A stretch of DNA of 64,000 nt. Origin: Hygrophila difformis (taxonomy: Eukaryota; Streptophyta; Magnoliopsida; Lamiales; Acanthaceae). This document shows positions 43,022 through 54,854 of this stretch, one piece after another (within the stretch, counting starts at the first letter, position 1; the number at the start of each line of letters is the position of its first letter). The translations under genes and the position numbers were made by a program. The DNA lies in the NCBI GenBank assembly GCA_030278955.1, contig JAOANR010000015.1:23804064-23868063 (forward strand), read 5' to 3'. The notes below the pieces were generated by a model. The model saw only the letters and a list, made by a program, of their open reading frames with translations, made no database searches and was not told where the DNA came from.

Positions 43022-43525
43022 CTAGGCTCCCTCTGGCGGCGTAGCAGGATTCTCAACTGGGTCTTCCTCCACTGGACTTGGGGCTGGGCCTGGATTTGGC
43101 GACGGACGAACCATGTGAGGCCAGAGTCCAAGGGTTCCGTAACGGCCATGGATAAGGCCGGATGGGCTTTCAACTGCTGGTGTTGGACTTCGTGGTCCCA
43201 TCAAATGGTCTTCCACAAGGCTGTAATGTACCACGATATCAGTGAGGTGGAGCAGGTCCATCCCTAGATCCTTGATTCTGTATATCATCGCATCGCCCCG
43301 TTCGGTGAGTTTTTGCACTTGAGTTTCTAAGTCTTTTATGCGACCTTGATCAGCAGCTCTCAAATTCAGAAAGTGTTGGAGGTCAGCTTCCCTTAAGTCT
43401 CCCATTTGGTGCAGATTTGCCTCCAATTGAGCTATGCGATGTTTCATTTGTTGTATGGTTTGTTGAGAATCAAGGTGAGCATTCATCATTTTCACCAATA
43501 GGTTCATCATATCTTGGTTAGCCAT
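43022..43525 (-). CDS. Extra coiled-coil ORF (element E)
   Basis: An intact 167-residue frame, the longest of the group. It begins MANQDMMNLLVKMMNAHLDSQ, runs through QLEANLHQMGDLREADLQHF and IKDLETQVQKLTERGD, and ends in a Pro-rich acidic tail (SPVEEDPVENPATPPEGA). It lies just inside the leader on the element sense strand. Homologues are in B, D and F. No enzymatic motif is seen, and the role is unknown. Confidence 0.65.
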   Translation of the reverse strand: MANQDMMNLLVKMMNAHLDSQQTIQQMKHRIAQLEANLHQMGDLREADLQHFLNLRAADQGRIKDLETQVQKLTERGDAMIYRIKDLGMDLLHLTDIVVHYSLVEDHLMGPRSPTPAVESPSGLIHGRYGTLGLWPHMVRPSPNPGPAPSPVEEDPVENPATPPEGA

Positions 43526-43786
43526 CTAGCGCAAGCAAAAGATCTAAGTTAGATTGTGACACGCTTCTAAGTTCTCTAAGTAAAGGCAATGCAGTGTGCA
43601 CATGCAAATAATGATTCCCTCCAAAATAATTCATGCATTATCTATATATATATTTTTTCCCATGGGTTTTAAAAAATAAAAATTTATTCCATGGAACTAC
43701 TGCTTAAAAAAATTTAAAATAATAGTTAAAATTCTTGGACCTCTAGTGTGAAAAAATATTGGTCCGAAAAAGTGAGGGATAGAGAG

Positions 43787-45289
43787 ATGAGAGAGAAAAG
43801 GTTGCATCCTGATATGGGAAACTCTAGGGTTTCGCATGATCGGTCCTCTCCAGAGGGGGACGAACAGGCGCCGGAGAATAGAGCTCGGTCACCAGCAGGA
43901 TCCACCTTTCCGACATTTAAGGAGGCGCTGCACGGTCACAGGTTACCTTCGGAGGATACCAAGATGATGTGGGATTTGTTTGCGGAAAAGTTGATCATCA
44001 AGGAATATGTCGGGGGCGACCAACGTATCCCGAGTTTTGAGATTGCAGATTCCTTGGAGGAGGAAGTGTGTAATGAGTGGAGGGAGGCGTTGATCGTGAA
44101 GACTATGGGGATGCAAGTTAATTATGCGATCTTGAAGGAGCGCCTTGCCAAGCTGTGGAAGTGCGCTGGCTCTTTTGATTTTGTTGATGTTGGTTACGGG
44201 TTTTATGTGGCTAGATTCTTGCTGGAGGCGGATCGCGACAAGGTTATCAACGGGGGCCCCTGGATGTTGTTTGATCATTATTTACCGATCATGCAGTGGC
44301 GAAGGGAGTTTGATCCGGCGAAGCAAGAGATTGGAAAGACCATGGTTTGGGCAAGGATGATGGGTATATCCATACAGCATTATAAGGAAGAATTTTTGCA
44401 TGCTTTTGCCTCGGATATTGGGGAGGTGGTAAAATTCGACAAAACTACTTTGGATAAGGAACGTAGTCGGTTTGCTAGGGTTTGCGTCGAAATAGATCTT
44501 CAAAAACCGGTCGTTGGGAAATTCTTGGTGAACGGACGATGGATCCATGTGGTGTACGAAGGGTTGCATTTAATCTGCAATGCGTGTGGACGGTATGGGC
44601 ACTTTGCTAAGGATTGTGTACATAAGAAGGATAGGGATGTGTCGAGGAAGAATAAGGAGGAAGAGGAGCGTCAGGAGGAAACAGAGAGAGCCCGCAACGG
44701 CAAAGCGCCTATGCAAGAGGCGAATCCGGTTGTCCTTGATCGGATGGCGGAGCCTGTGGCCGAGGCGGATTCTTTGGTCGGGCCTGCTGATGATCTTGTT
44801 GGAGAGGTTTATGGGGACTGGATTACAGTAGATAGACGTCGGAGGAGGCCGGCTTCGAAATCCAGGGTGGGCTCTAACAAGCCACTTCATGCGGATGGGG
44901 GTAAGAAGGATACGCGGATGCCTGAGAAGGGTAGTTTTGCTCCAGGTCCATCGTGTCAGGCTGTCAAGGTGGCGGACAAGCGGCCAGCTGTGGTTAAGGG
45001 TGCTCGGGATGGCGGGGCGGGGCGCAGACGACTGGTCCTGGCTATCTCAGCCTGTTACCGCCGGCTAAAGGGAGTAAACGCACGAGGATGGAGGAAGAGG
45101 ATGTGCCGCGGCGGGGGACGGGCAAGGGTCATGTCTTGGCAATTGGGTGGGGCGATCCGGCTGAGGTTTTCGAGTGTAAGAGTGATACAGATTCCCGAGA
45201 AAGTTGGGCGGATGCACTTGGTGAAGGCCAATAGGGGAGGATGGTGTTTTTCTCTAACTTCCGGTTTTTATGGATTTTACAAACTTTAA
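43787..45289 (+). CDS. LINE ORF1, RNA-binding protein with zinc knuckle
   Basis: 500 residues from the ATG at 43787 (an earlier in-frame GTG is less likely). The N-terminal two thirds resemble the DUF4283-type region of plant L1 ORF1 proteins (WREALIVKTMGMQVNY, FLLEADRDKVINGGPWML, VWARMMGISIQHYKEE). A single CCHC knuckle, CNACGRYGHFAKDC, lies at residues 264-277, followed by a basic/acidic linker. It would coat LINE RNA. The C-terminal 80 residues are Arg/Gly-rich and may be frame-shifted. Its end overlaps ORF2 by 20 nt. Confidence 0.75.
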   Translation: MREKRLHPDMGNSRVSHDRSSPEGDEQAPENRARSPAGSTFPTFKEALHGHRLPSEDTKMMWDLFAEKLIIKEYVGGDQRIPSFEIADSLEEEVCNEWREALIVKTMGMQVNYAILKERLAKLWKCAGSFDFVDVGYGFYVARFLLEADRDKVINGGPWMLFDHYLPIMQWRREFDPAKQEIGKTMVWARMMGISIQHYKEEFLHAFASDIGEVVKFDKTTLDKERSRFARVCVEIDLQKPVVGKFLVNGRWIHVVYEGLHLICNACGRYGHFAKDCVHKKDRDVSRKNKEEEERQEETERARNGKAPMQEANPVVLDRMAEPVAEADSLVGPADDLVGEVYGDWITVDRRRRRPASKSRVGSNKPLHADGGKKDTRMPEKGSFAPGPSCQAVKVADKRPAVVKGARDGGAGRRRLVLAISACYRRLKGVNARGWRKRMCRGGGRARVMSWQLGGAIRLRFSSVRVIQIPEKVGRMHLVKANRGGWCFSLTSGFYGFYKL

Positions 45290-48200
45290 GATTTTGTCTT
45301 GGAACGTTCAAGGTTTGATGGGGGAGGAGTCCCAGCGTTGGTTGGCTAATTGTCTTTGGTCGAATCGACCGGATATATTATTCATCATGGAGTCTCAGGG
45401 TTCTTTTGAGAGGGTTAGAACATTACTTTGGAGGCTAGGATTTTCACCGATTCACATTGAGGAGACTGTTGGGCGGGCAGGATGCTTGTGGGTTCTCAAA
45501 TCTCATCAATGTGCTTGTCAGTGCAGTTTAGTGGATGCCAGGAGGCGGATGACTACTGTGGAGTTACGGATTGGTATGGTGGCCTGGATTGTTACTTTCA
45601 TTTACGGGAACCCTAATTATCAACGACGGCGTGAGGATTGGCAGAACTTGGTGCAGTTGGCGTCGGGCGTTCGCGGACCGTGGATGGTGATGGGGGACTG
45701 GAATGAAATTGTATCGGATGAGGAAGTAAGTGGTGGGGTTTTCTTGCCGGAGAGGGCGGCAGAGTTAAGGGCGACCATTAATGAGTGCCAATTACTTGGC
45801 ATTCCGACGGTGGGCACTATGTTTACGTGGGTCAGGCGTCTCAATCTCCATGGTTGTATTCAGAAACGTTTGGACAGGGGCATTGCCAACTTGGCCTGGC
45901 ATGAGCTATTTAGTGAAGCCCGTATTCATCATCTAGCTCGCTTGGGGTCTGACCATTCTCCCATTTTACTGGAGTGTAGACGAGATGTGGATTTTGGGCG
46001 TCCAAGAGCGTTTCGTTGGGAAGCCGCTTGGGCTATGCATAGGGATTACAAGGGGTTGGTTCCGAGGTGCTGCGCTGCGCGTTCAGGGATTCCAGTTAGT
46101 GATATTTTAGTGGATGTTGCTAGGGAATCTGACCGATTCAATTCGGAGGTCTTTGGCAATATCGTGGATCGCAAGAAGCGGATTGAACGTCGGTTACGTG
46201 GCATTGCAAAGCAACTGGAGGTGTGGGATTCCGCTTGGCTTATGCGACTGGAGAGAGAACTGAAGACTGAGCTTGAGAGTATTTTGATTCAGGAGGAACG
46301 ATTGTGGTATCAGAAAGCACGAGATAGATGGGTTCAGTTGGGAGACCGGAATACGACATATTTTCAAGCTCGTACGAAAGTTCGCCGCAAACGTAACAGG
46401 ATATACGGCCTTGAGATTGCTGAGGGGGTTTGGCACACAGATCAGGCTGTCTTGCAGGCACATGCACACACTTATTTTTCACAGATGTTTGAGGAAGTAC
46501 ATAGTGATGACATTGGGGAGGTTCTGCCGCTGCTTCCTGCTATCTCGGAGACCTGGAGTAGTGCGCTTTCAAAGTGTGTGGATAGGGAGGAGGTGGATGT
46601 GGTCAAGAATCAAATGAGGCCCTATGCCGCTCCTGGACCAGACGGTTTTCCGGCAGAGTTTTATAGACAATATTGGGAAGAGATTGGTGACCGAGTGTTT
46701 GGATTGGTTCGTGAGGCTTTCGCTACTAGGACGTTACCTATGGGCTTGGCGCACGCTTTTCTCGTCTTGCTCCCGAAAGTGGAGGTGCCGCAGCGTATTT
46801 CACAATTTCGGCCACTTACTCTTTGTAATGTCTCTTTCAAATTTATTACGAAGGTAGTGGCTAATCGTTTGCGACCTTTGCTTTGCGAATATATCGGATC
46901 ATATCAGTCCGCTTTTTTACCCGGCAGGGGCACTAGAGATAATGGCATCCTTGTGCAGGAGTTAGTCTACTCCTTAGCACGTCGCGTGCATGGTATTCCA
47001 GGGGTTTTGCTGAAGATTGACCTTGCCAAAGCCTATGACTCAGTGTCTTGGAATTTCCTAGAGGAATGTTTGTCTGAGATGGAATTGCCGATAGGTCTCA
47101 AGGAGCTTATTATGGTTTGTGTGCGGACGTCGTCATTCTCGATTTTGTGGAATGGGGTGCCTTTGGATCCTATTCAATCCGGGCGAGGGTTGCGGCAAGG
47201 TGATCCTTTGTCCCCGTATTTATTTGTCATAGTTATGGAAAAATTGTCGAGACTTATTCTATCTGAGGTGGAGTGTAATAGATGGAGGCCAATTCAAAGT
47301 GGCCCCGGGGGCGTGATCATGTCGCATGTTATGTTCGCGGATGATGTTATCCTTTGCTCAGCCTTGGACGAAGATAGCATTATTTGTGTGGCGCAAGTAT
47401 TGGATAGGTTTGCCTCATGTTCGGGTTTGAGAATGAATCCGGCCAAGTCCTCGGCTTTTTTATCCGCGAGTGCGACGGACAGGGAGAAGAGTTGGATAGG
47501 TACTCACCTTGGCGTGGGGATAGCAGCGTCAGTAGGTACTTACCTAGGATTTCCCGTGGTCAGCGGGCGGTTGAGGGCATCTCATTTTGATCCTATTCTG
47601 AAGCGTATTGAAGGGTGTCTCTCGGGATGGGCGGCCAGGCTTCTCAACCGAGCAGCTCGAGTCACTCTGGCTAGGTCTGTGCTTGCGGCCATTCCTTCGT
47701 ATTGTATGCAGGTTCACAGGATGCCAATTAGTGTTTGCGAGAGTATTGATAGGAGAATTCGGCATTGGATATGGAAGGGTAACTCCGGGAAAGGCCTCCA
47801 TCTAGTGGCATGGGATAAGGTTGCACGGCCTAGGAAGGAGGGTGGTCTTGGTCTAAGGACAGCGAGGTGTATGAATTTGGCGCTACTCGGGAAGCAATTG
47901 AGCGAGTTCATGATTAATTCGGATAAGTTATGGATGCAATGGTGTAAAAGCCGATATGGCTATTCTCAGGGAGTGTTTCCTAAACCTCGCTATAAGGCTA
48001 CACGCATATAAAGGACTATGGTGCTTTTGACCGAGACTTTTCAAGAAGGTTATGGTGTTCGCATTGGCAACGGTTTTAGCTCCTTATGGTATTCTCCGTG
48101 GTGGAAAGGGAAGTGTCTGGCCTCGGTGGTACCCTTTGTTCATTACAATGACATGGATATCAAGATTAGAGATGTTATTACAGATGGGAGATGGGATTTA

Positions 48201-49308
48201 AATAAGATCTACTCTTGGCTTCCGGCAGACATTAGGAATCAGATCGAGGGCTCCTCTTGCCCGCTGTTAGTGGAGGGTTCAGACGACATTATGACTTGGA
48301 GGTTGGAGGCGTCCGGCGAATATACTGTCAAGTCTGGTTATCATTGGATACGAGGTGATCGGGATTTGACAGGGGGTTGGAGTTGGATATGGAATCTCAA
48401 TATTCCGGAAAAGATTGGATTTGTTTTTTGGCTCCTCGGCCATGATTCCCTGGCAACAAATGTTGTTCGGTATCATAGGAAGGTCGCAACCTCCCCCCTA
48501 TGTTTGATTTGCGGTACGGAGGAAGAGGATTGGATGCATGCGCTATTTCATTGTGACTGGGCATCGCGGGTGTGGGCTTCTTTGGGAGTGTCCGAGGTTA
48601 CTGCTATTCCTGTGTCATGTAGCGCTGATATCCGACATTGGTGTCACTTTATGGTGCGCACTCGGAAACATCTTTTTGTGGCTGCGGTGTGGATCATTTG
48701 GTGTGAGAGGAACAATAGGGTTTTTAAGGGTAGAGCGTCGACATTGCGTAAGTTAGGATGGTCGATTCATTGGCTACAAGGCGTGTTGAAGAGAGTTGAG
48801 GAAGGCAGCAGGATGGGCGCCCGACAGTCAGTAGTTGTTCGTTGGGCAGATATTGAAGGGGAAGGTGTTGTGGTCTATTCCGACGGTAGCGTGAATTCGA
48901 TGGGGCGGAGCAGCGGGTATGCGGCAGTTTGTAGGTCTCATTCGGGTACTTGGAGGCGCGCGGTAGGGGGGCAACTCGGCGCTAGAGATATTTTGGAGGT
49001 TGAACTTTATGGGGTTCTTCAGGGTATGATTGTTGGCGGCTTCTTTACATGAGGATGTGGTGGCGTGCTACTCCGACTCATTGGAGGCCGTCTGCTTGAT
49101 TCATAGTTTGCACAGTACAAGACATGGGCTTTGGCCACTTGTTAAGCAGATTAGGGTCTGTCGAGATGGTTTCATGCGGTGTGAGGTCAAGCATGTGCTC
49201 CGGGAGGGTAATCGAGTGGCTGATGTTTTGGCTAGACTGGCATGTTCGGAAGAGCTGTTTTTCCACGTGGGCTTTTCCTCCAGATCAAATTCTTGGTCTC
49301 TTGCATGA
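45270..49308 (+). pseudogene. LINE ORF2: endonuclease, reverse transcriptase, RNase H
   Basis: Target-primed reverse transcription protein. APE-type endonuclease: ILSWNVQGLMG, IMESQ, FIYGNPNYQRR, MGDWNEIVSDEE, GSDHSPIL. RT: AAPGPDGFPAEFY, FRPLTLCNVSFKFITKV, LKIDLAKAYDSVSWNFL, GLRQGDPLSPYLF and the catalytic MFADDVILC. Then a zf-RVT region (IPEKIGFVFWLLGHDSL, CLICGTEEEDWMHALFHC) and RNase H (VVYSDGSVN, CYSDSLEAV, GNRVADVLARLA). Two breaks: TAA in frame at 48009-48011, and a frameshift near 49030-49045 inside RNase H. The endonuclease and RT parts are uninterrupted. Confidence 0.85.
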
Positions 49309-49684
49309 AGATGCTGAGGGTCCGGGAGTCGTTCGTATGTAGGAGGGTTTATTCGGTTTCGGTTGCTAGTTAGATGTTTTTGTTTTTTTTTTTTATTTTT
49401 TATTCTTTTTTCTTTTCTTTTAGCCGCCCGTGTTGGGCATTGTTTACCAAAAAAAAAAATTCTTGGACCTCTATATTGAGTCAAAAATAATAATTAACCG
49501 TTTGGGTTCAACGAAATTTGGGCTAAAAAGGATTTGGGCTAGGAAATTTAAAAAGAAATAATAATTTGGGCTCTTTATAAGGTAATACCTTTAAAATTAA
49601 TAGTGTACACTTAAAAAAAATAATAATAGTAATAATAGTAGTTTAAAATAATAATGGTTTAAAAATAATATTTAAAAATAGCCG

Positions 49685-49700
49685 GGCTCTGATACCAACT
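49685..49700 (-). promoter_or_regulatory. Element E primer binding site
   Basis: Minus strand AGTTGGTATCAGAGCC next to the LTR end; initiator-Met tRNA type. Confidence 0.85.
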
Positions 49701-50050
49701 TGTAACACCCCGGTTTTTGGTAACCCAGGTCGGGATGTCACTGCCACACCTCTCTAGCAAGACACGGTTTCTCCGAGATTACTAAAGAGATGCAAGGCTA
49801 GGTATTGCAGTATTTAAAATATTTAAAACACTTAAAAACAGCCCATACATTATAATTGAAAATAATATCATCATAGTGCAGCGGAAAATAATATTAAGTA
49901 TAAGTATTGCAGCGGAAAGTTTAAATAGGGCCAACATGGCCAAAACACGGGTTAAACAGGCTCGTTCATGTAATAGTCTAATGCAAAATTTAAAAACAAA
50001 GTTCCCAAAAATTCCCATGAGTGTACATGATCATGCATGCTCCACATACT

Positions 50051-51365
50051 CTGTAAGAAAAATGAATGAAATGGTTTGGTCAGCACAACTTGCTGAGTAA
50101 GTTAACACATACATGACTGTGGGGTTTCAAAGCCATTAATCAATATTTGAATAAAAGCATGCTAATAAATCATAAACAATTCCACTTAATTAACTAAATA
50201 ATTTGCATAATTTAATTCATGGATTCTAACTAATAATACATTTAGCATAATTTAAATAAAATCCATAATTAATTTAAATAAAGCACTAAAAAATTTAAAT
50301 GGACAATAAATAAATATTTTAATTATCCCCGTTACACCCAAGATCTAGTTTTTCAGGTATTTCACGATTGCATCGCAATCTCGACAAGTTTAGCCGGTAG
50401 CCCGGCGGCCGCAGCCGTATCCGCCATACCCAGTACCACTCCAAACCCATATGGATATTCTCGAGAGTGTAGGCCATATATCTCATGTCGTTTTGGCAAA
50501 TATATCTCAAATTTCGAAAGGGGTCACCATCGTCCATAGCGGCACGAAGTGAATAGTTAGGGGGGCACCCTGCAGAGCACTCACCCCCTAATTTTAATTA
50601 ATCAAGTTGTAAGGGGATTTTTCAAAATTCTCATTTCATGTATTTTATTTCAAAGAAAATTTCCAAACGTTTAATCCTTAAAGGCCAAATTCACCGTTTC
50701 AACAAGATTTTCAAAATTCGACTTCTACAAGACGCTGTTTACTTCAAAATTAATTAAAAATCTGTTTTAAGTCAGAAAATTCTGAAAATTTACCAGTGAC
50801 ACGAAAACATAGAGACGAACAAGTTTTTTGTTTTAAGTTTTTCGATCCGAGTTAAGAAAATAAGTCAAAAATGTGGATTTTCATCAGGATATTAATCTGT
50901 CTGAATTTACTCAGCAACAGTTTCATAATTTCGAAATCTACCATAGCAAACGAACTCTATATTTGATGAAATTTTACATGAAGATGCTTAAGACATAGAT
51001 CTACAAGTTTCATGTTCGACTAAAGTTCTAAATCGGCCTAGATCTATTGTCAAAATCGAGTACACGTTCGGATTAAGATTCTGCCAGGATTTGAAGATCC
51101 AAGATTTGAACAGATTAGTTTAGGACGATTTCAGATATCAAAACTTGATGAAAAATTACGAAATTTTTACACAACCTAGATTAGTGTCTTAGAAATGTTT
51201 TTTGTGTTTTAAGTTTTTCCATTTGAATAGTTTTAATGGTCCAAAAAATTTACGCGAAAACGCTGCGCCGAAGGATTTTTCATATTGACAGATTTTTAGG
51301 TTCTTGCTTAGATCTTTACGTTAGGTGATTTTAATTCCCCCAAAACCATAGTAAGGTTAACTTAC
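50051..51365 (-). other. Predicted leader intron in E 5' LTR
   Basis: Minus strand donor CCT|GTAAGT, acceptor TTTTTCTTACAG|AGTATG, 1,315 nt. Confidence 0.5.
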
Positions 51366-51680
51366 AGGTTTATGGATGTTCCGGCTCGTCGACTCGAAGG
51401 CGTAGCTTCCAGTTCACCGGTTGTCTCCTTGATTCGTCGGGATCTTCATTCTTGATCCGGATCGGGGTTTAGAATAGATAAATGATGAAGTTAGGATTCG
51501 ATTTCGAATCATGAATGGAAAAGAATGGACAAGACCTTACCACGATGACGGGAGTCTTTGGATTTTCGTCCAACTCAGTCTCCTCTCTTGCCTTCGTGCC
51601 TTCAACAACTCCGGGATTAGAGTTTGATATGTAAAGAGATTTCGTAAGGTTTGAAAAGTGTTCGGGGTCGAATAAGATGA

Positions 51681-51689
51681 TTATTTATA
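51681..51689 (-). promoter_or_regulatory. TATA box of element E 5' LTR
   Basis: Minus strand TATAAATAA, about 570 bp inside the LTR and about 315 bp before the predicted donor. Confidence 0.6.
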
Positions 51690-54429
51690 GATGTAGGGGA
51701 CCTAGGGGACGTCCAAGGTCTGCCCTAGGGAATCTTGAGCCGAAAGGTAAGCAACCGAAGTCGAAAAATCTGGAATCGGGCGAGAAAATCTCGCCTTGTT
51801 CGTTACTGCTCGCCGGCGCGGGGTTGGCGCGGCGATTGAAGGAACCCGGCGCGGCCACTGCGTGGCTACCGCCTGGACTTCGGTCCGGGCCGGTCGTGCG
51901 ATCCGTCGAGTCTTTCCTCCTCTCTTTCGGACTTCTATCCCTCTATGTTCTCGGACTCCAATTTCCGGGTTATTTTCGGACGCCAATTCCCTATCTAACT
52001 CTACTCGGGTCTAGATGCAATGTTGGCCTCGAATTCTCGAGTCCATTAGTGTCGGGTTCCCGTGTACAGTTTATTTGATTAAATTATCTTTGGCTTTACG
52101 GGTATTGAAAATTTAATTCCTTCTTAAATTAAATTCCATTTCTCATTATGATTCCTTATCCATGTATTATGTTTATTTATTTATTGTATTTATTTATTGT
52201 ATATTTATTTATTTATTTATTTATTTTATGTTGCAAAATTCTCGGGTATTACATGTGTATTTAATTAAGCTGTATTTATTTATCGCGCTTTTAAATTATG
52301 CCTTTAAATTATATATTCCAGTCTTGTATAATTAATTATGCTCTTCCACTGCAAGTTAAACTATGAATTTTAAATATTTTTATTAAAGCATGAAAGATCT
52401 ATTTTTAATTAAACACATGTAACCCCTTAATTGTCTTGTTAGGAATTGACTTACTCGGTATATTTTTATACTGATAATCCCGTTGTTATTCTTCTTTTAC
52501 AGAGTATATCGGGTGATGCATACTCATGCATTGGGGGAAAACTTTTTATGAACACTTTCATTTTCTGCATTTTTAATACTGTCTAATCGGGCCTGTTTAA
52601 CCCGAGTTTTGGCCATGTCGGCCGTGATTACTTTTCGCTGCATTATTTACTTTATTGTGTGCATGGATGATTATTATCTCATATTTTGAAATTAAGTATT
52701 ATGATTCCGGACTCAATATGTAATACCCATGAAATCAGTAAGGCAACTTCGAGGACGAAGTTGATTCTTAAGGAGGGTAGACTGTAATACCCGTGAAATC
52801 AGTCACCCCTAAATAAATAAATAAACACATAAATAAATAAATAAATAAATAAAATAAAAATAAAAATAATATAATTAAAATAATAATAATAATAATATAA
52901 TTAAAATAATAATAATATTAGTAGTAATAATAATAACCACAATAAAATAATATGTATATGGTAATCAAAACAAGATTTAGCCTATCTTTAGATATTGGCA
53001 AGATTTAGCATATCTTTAGATATTGGCAAGATTTAGCCTATCTTTAATATATTGTTATAACCTTCAATGATAGCAAAATATTTGAAAATCAAATCTTGGA
53101 TCCTAAGTCTCTAAATAAGCGCCCTTTACTTCTTTTTAAATTTAATCTTTTTCATCTTCCTAATTTGCTATTCATATCAATTCTACATACACAAAAAAAA
53201 AATCTACGTACAAAAGAAAAAAAGAAAGCGAAGAAGAAAAAAAAATACATCTTCCTCCACCTTTAAAATTCAAAGAAAACCCTAGATCTAGATCTTTGGA
53301 GACAAGAAGTTGAGAAGGAGGACGTTTTCCAGGCGAGTTCAAGAGTTCCCGGGTATAGGAGGACTGTGGAAAGGAGAAAGAAGGATCTCGGGAGACAAAC
53401 GGTGAACGCAGAGGCCGTTGTCATCCAAATCGACAAGCCGGAACGTCCATAGATCGGTAAGTTAACGCTTACTTTGGTTTTGGGTTGTTAAAAGATTCGA
53501 ACATATAGATGTAATGGAACCCTATCTAAAATCTGTCTACACCGGCGCAGCGTGTTTGTTGAATTTATTCGAACCCCTTAAAGCGTTCAAACGAGAAAAC
53601 TTAAAACACGAAAAACATTCCTAAGACACTGATCTAGCTCCTGTAAAAATATCATAATTTTTCATCGTGTTTTGATATCCGAAACTGATCGTAAACGAGC
53701 CTGCTTTAGATTTAGATCTTGAAACGATGAAAGATTCTTTATTCGAACTTGTTGGTGATTTCTACCTTAGATCTAGACCGATCTAGGCTTGGCGTTGAAC
53801 ATAAGAGTTGTAGATCTATACGTTATGAATACCTCCGTGAAATTTCAGAATTTTTCGTGATGATTTGATATAAGAAATCCACCCCAAACCGAACTGGTTT
53901 AAAATCGGATCTTGAAAACTGGACAGAACATAGATTTGAACTTGTTGACGTTTTTGACTAGGGTTCTAGGCCGAATTAGATCTTTAGCCGAACATGAAAG
54001 TTGTAGATAATTGTCTTAAGATGACCTCTGTAAAATTTCATCAAATTTAGAGTTGAATTGCTATGGTATAATTCGAAATCTTTAAACTGAGTTATATGAA
54101 ATTCGGACAGAACAGTACTTCTGTGAAAATTAGTGTTTTTGACCTATTTCGGTATCTCGGATCGAAAAAGTTAAAACACGAAAGTTGTAGATCTCGACGT
54201 TTTGGAGTCAGTCGTGAAATTTCGGAATTTTCGAAATTAAATCTGATTTTAGACGAATTTTAGAGTAAACAGTGGTTGACCGAGTCAAAACTTGAAATCT
54301 TGTTGAAACGGTGAAATTAACCTTTGAGGTTGAAACGGATAGAAATACTTTGACATACGATACATGAAACGAGAAGATTAAAATATTGCGGGTTATGACT
54401 AAGCTAGATACTGTCAATGTTCTCTGCGG

Positions 54430-54599
54430 CTTGGGACATAAGAGCCCAAGTGTATGTCTAGGTTGACGTAAGAGCCCTAGCGAAACAGTGATCGTATGTC
54501 TAGCGGACGGATTAACTCTAACTAAAAGATCTGGATCGACCATGATACCTGTGGACATAAGAGCCCAGGCGTAAGGCTGGCGGACATAAGAGCCCTAGC
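54430..54599 (+). repeat. Hairpin array of a second type in G 5' LTR
   Basis: Four units share the loop word GACATAAGAGCC (one GACGTAAGAGCC) with different pairing flanks: CTTGGG/CCCAAG, CTAGG/CCTAG, CCTG/CAGG and GCT/AGC (extended with a wobble). It occupies the same place as the GCCTCGTTAGT arrays of D and F. Confidence 0.65.
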
Positions 54600-54839
54600 G
54601 GTGGTGATCTGTAAAAGATATGAAACGAGGAGTTGCGAGAATTCCAAATTAAATCTGTATTAAATTGTGCTGTTAAATTTATGGCAACTTATTTAATTAC
54701 GTTGTAAGCTATATTGATGACCTTATGAATCCATGTCTTCTAAATTATGCGATTACATGAATTGTTAAATTATGCACATGTTTTCATTAAATTTAATAAA
54801 GGCTTTGAAACCTCATAATCTTGTATGTGTTAACTTACT

Positions 54840-54854
54840 CAGCACGTAGTGCTG
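54840..54854 (+). other. Conserved stem-loop before the LTR acceptor (G 5' LTR)
   Basis: CAGCAC GTA GTGCTG between TTACT and GACCAAA; counterpart of 32057-32074 in D. Confidence 0.75.

Larger units (their letters stand above)
43746..49458 (+). mobile_element. L1-type LINE inserted in element E
   Basis: About 5.7 kb, bounded by a 15-bp duplication ATTCTTGGACCTCTA (43731-43745 and 49459-49473) and ending in a poly(A) tract. It contains ORF1, ORF2 with endonuclease and RT, and a 3' RNase H, the plant L1 layout. The 5' UTR is only about 40 bp, so it is nearly full length or slightly truncated. ORF2 has one stop and one frameshift. It is younger than E. Confidence 0.9.
41486..52253 (-). mobile_element. 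LTR retrotransposon E: non-autonomous Tekay derivative, carries a LINE
   Basis: Duplication TGTGT at 41481-41485 and 52254-52258. The right (5') LTR is complete (49701-52253). The left (3') LTR is cut short at about 42241 and joined directly to internal sequence, so the 3' end of the interior is deleted. The interior has a decayed Transposase_32-like fragment antisense to the element and an intact coiled-coil ORF, and no gag-pol. A LINE of about 5.7 kb sits in the leader. It is the same structural type as D but a separate, B-like LTR subfamily. Confidence 0.85.
49701..52253 (-). repeat. Element E 5' LTR
   Basis: 2,553 bp. Stem-loop at 50081-50095, single GATTGC ATC GCAATC hairpin near 50370, predicted intron, TATA box at 51681-51689, ATTTATTT-rich U3 start. 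Confidence 0.9.

Noticed and set aside
51677..52078. 133-codon frame in the E LTR, plus strand
   Set aside because: It is antisense LTR sequence with no domain or splice support as a gene. It is kept only as part of the antisense-frame observation.
53100..53300. Possible separate gene in the G LTR (LNKRPLLLFKFNLFHLPN... frame)
   Set aside because: It is the transcribed leader exon of the LTR, present in both LTRs and rich in Lys codons from A runs; no domain.
54208..54558. 116-codon minus-strand frame in the G LTR, repeated at 57768-58118
   Set aside because: The two copies are identical only because the LTRs are. The frame overlaps the hairpin array and predicted intron and has no recognisable domain.
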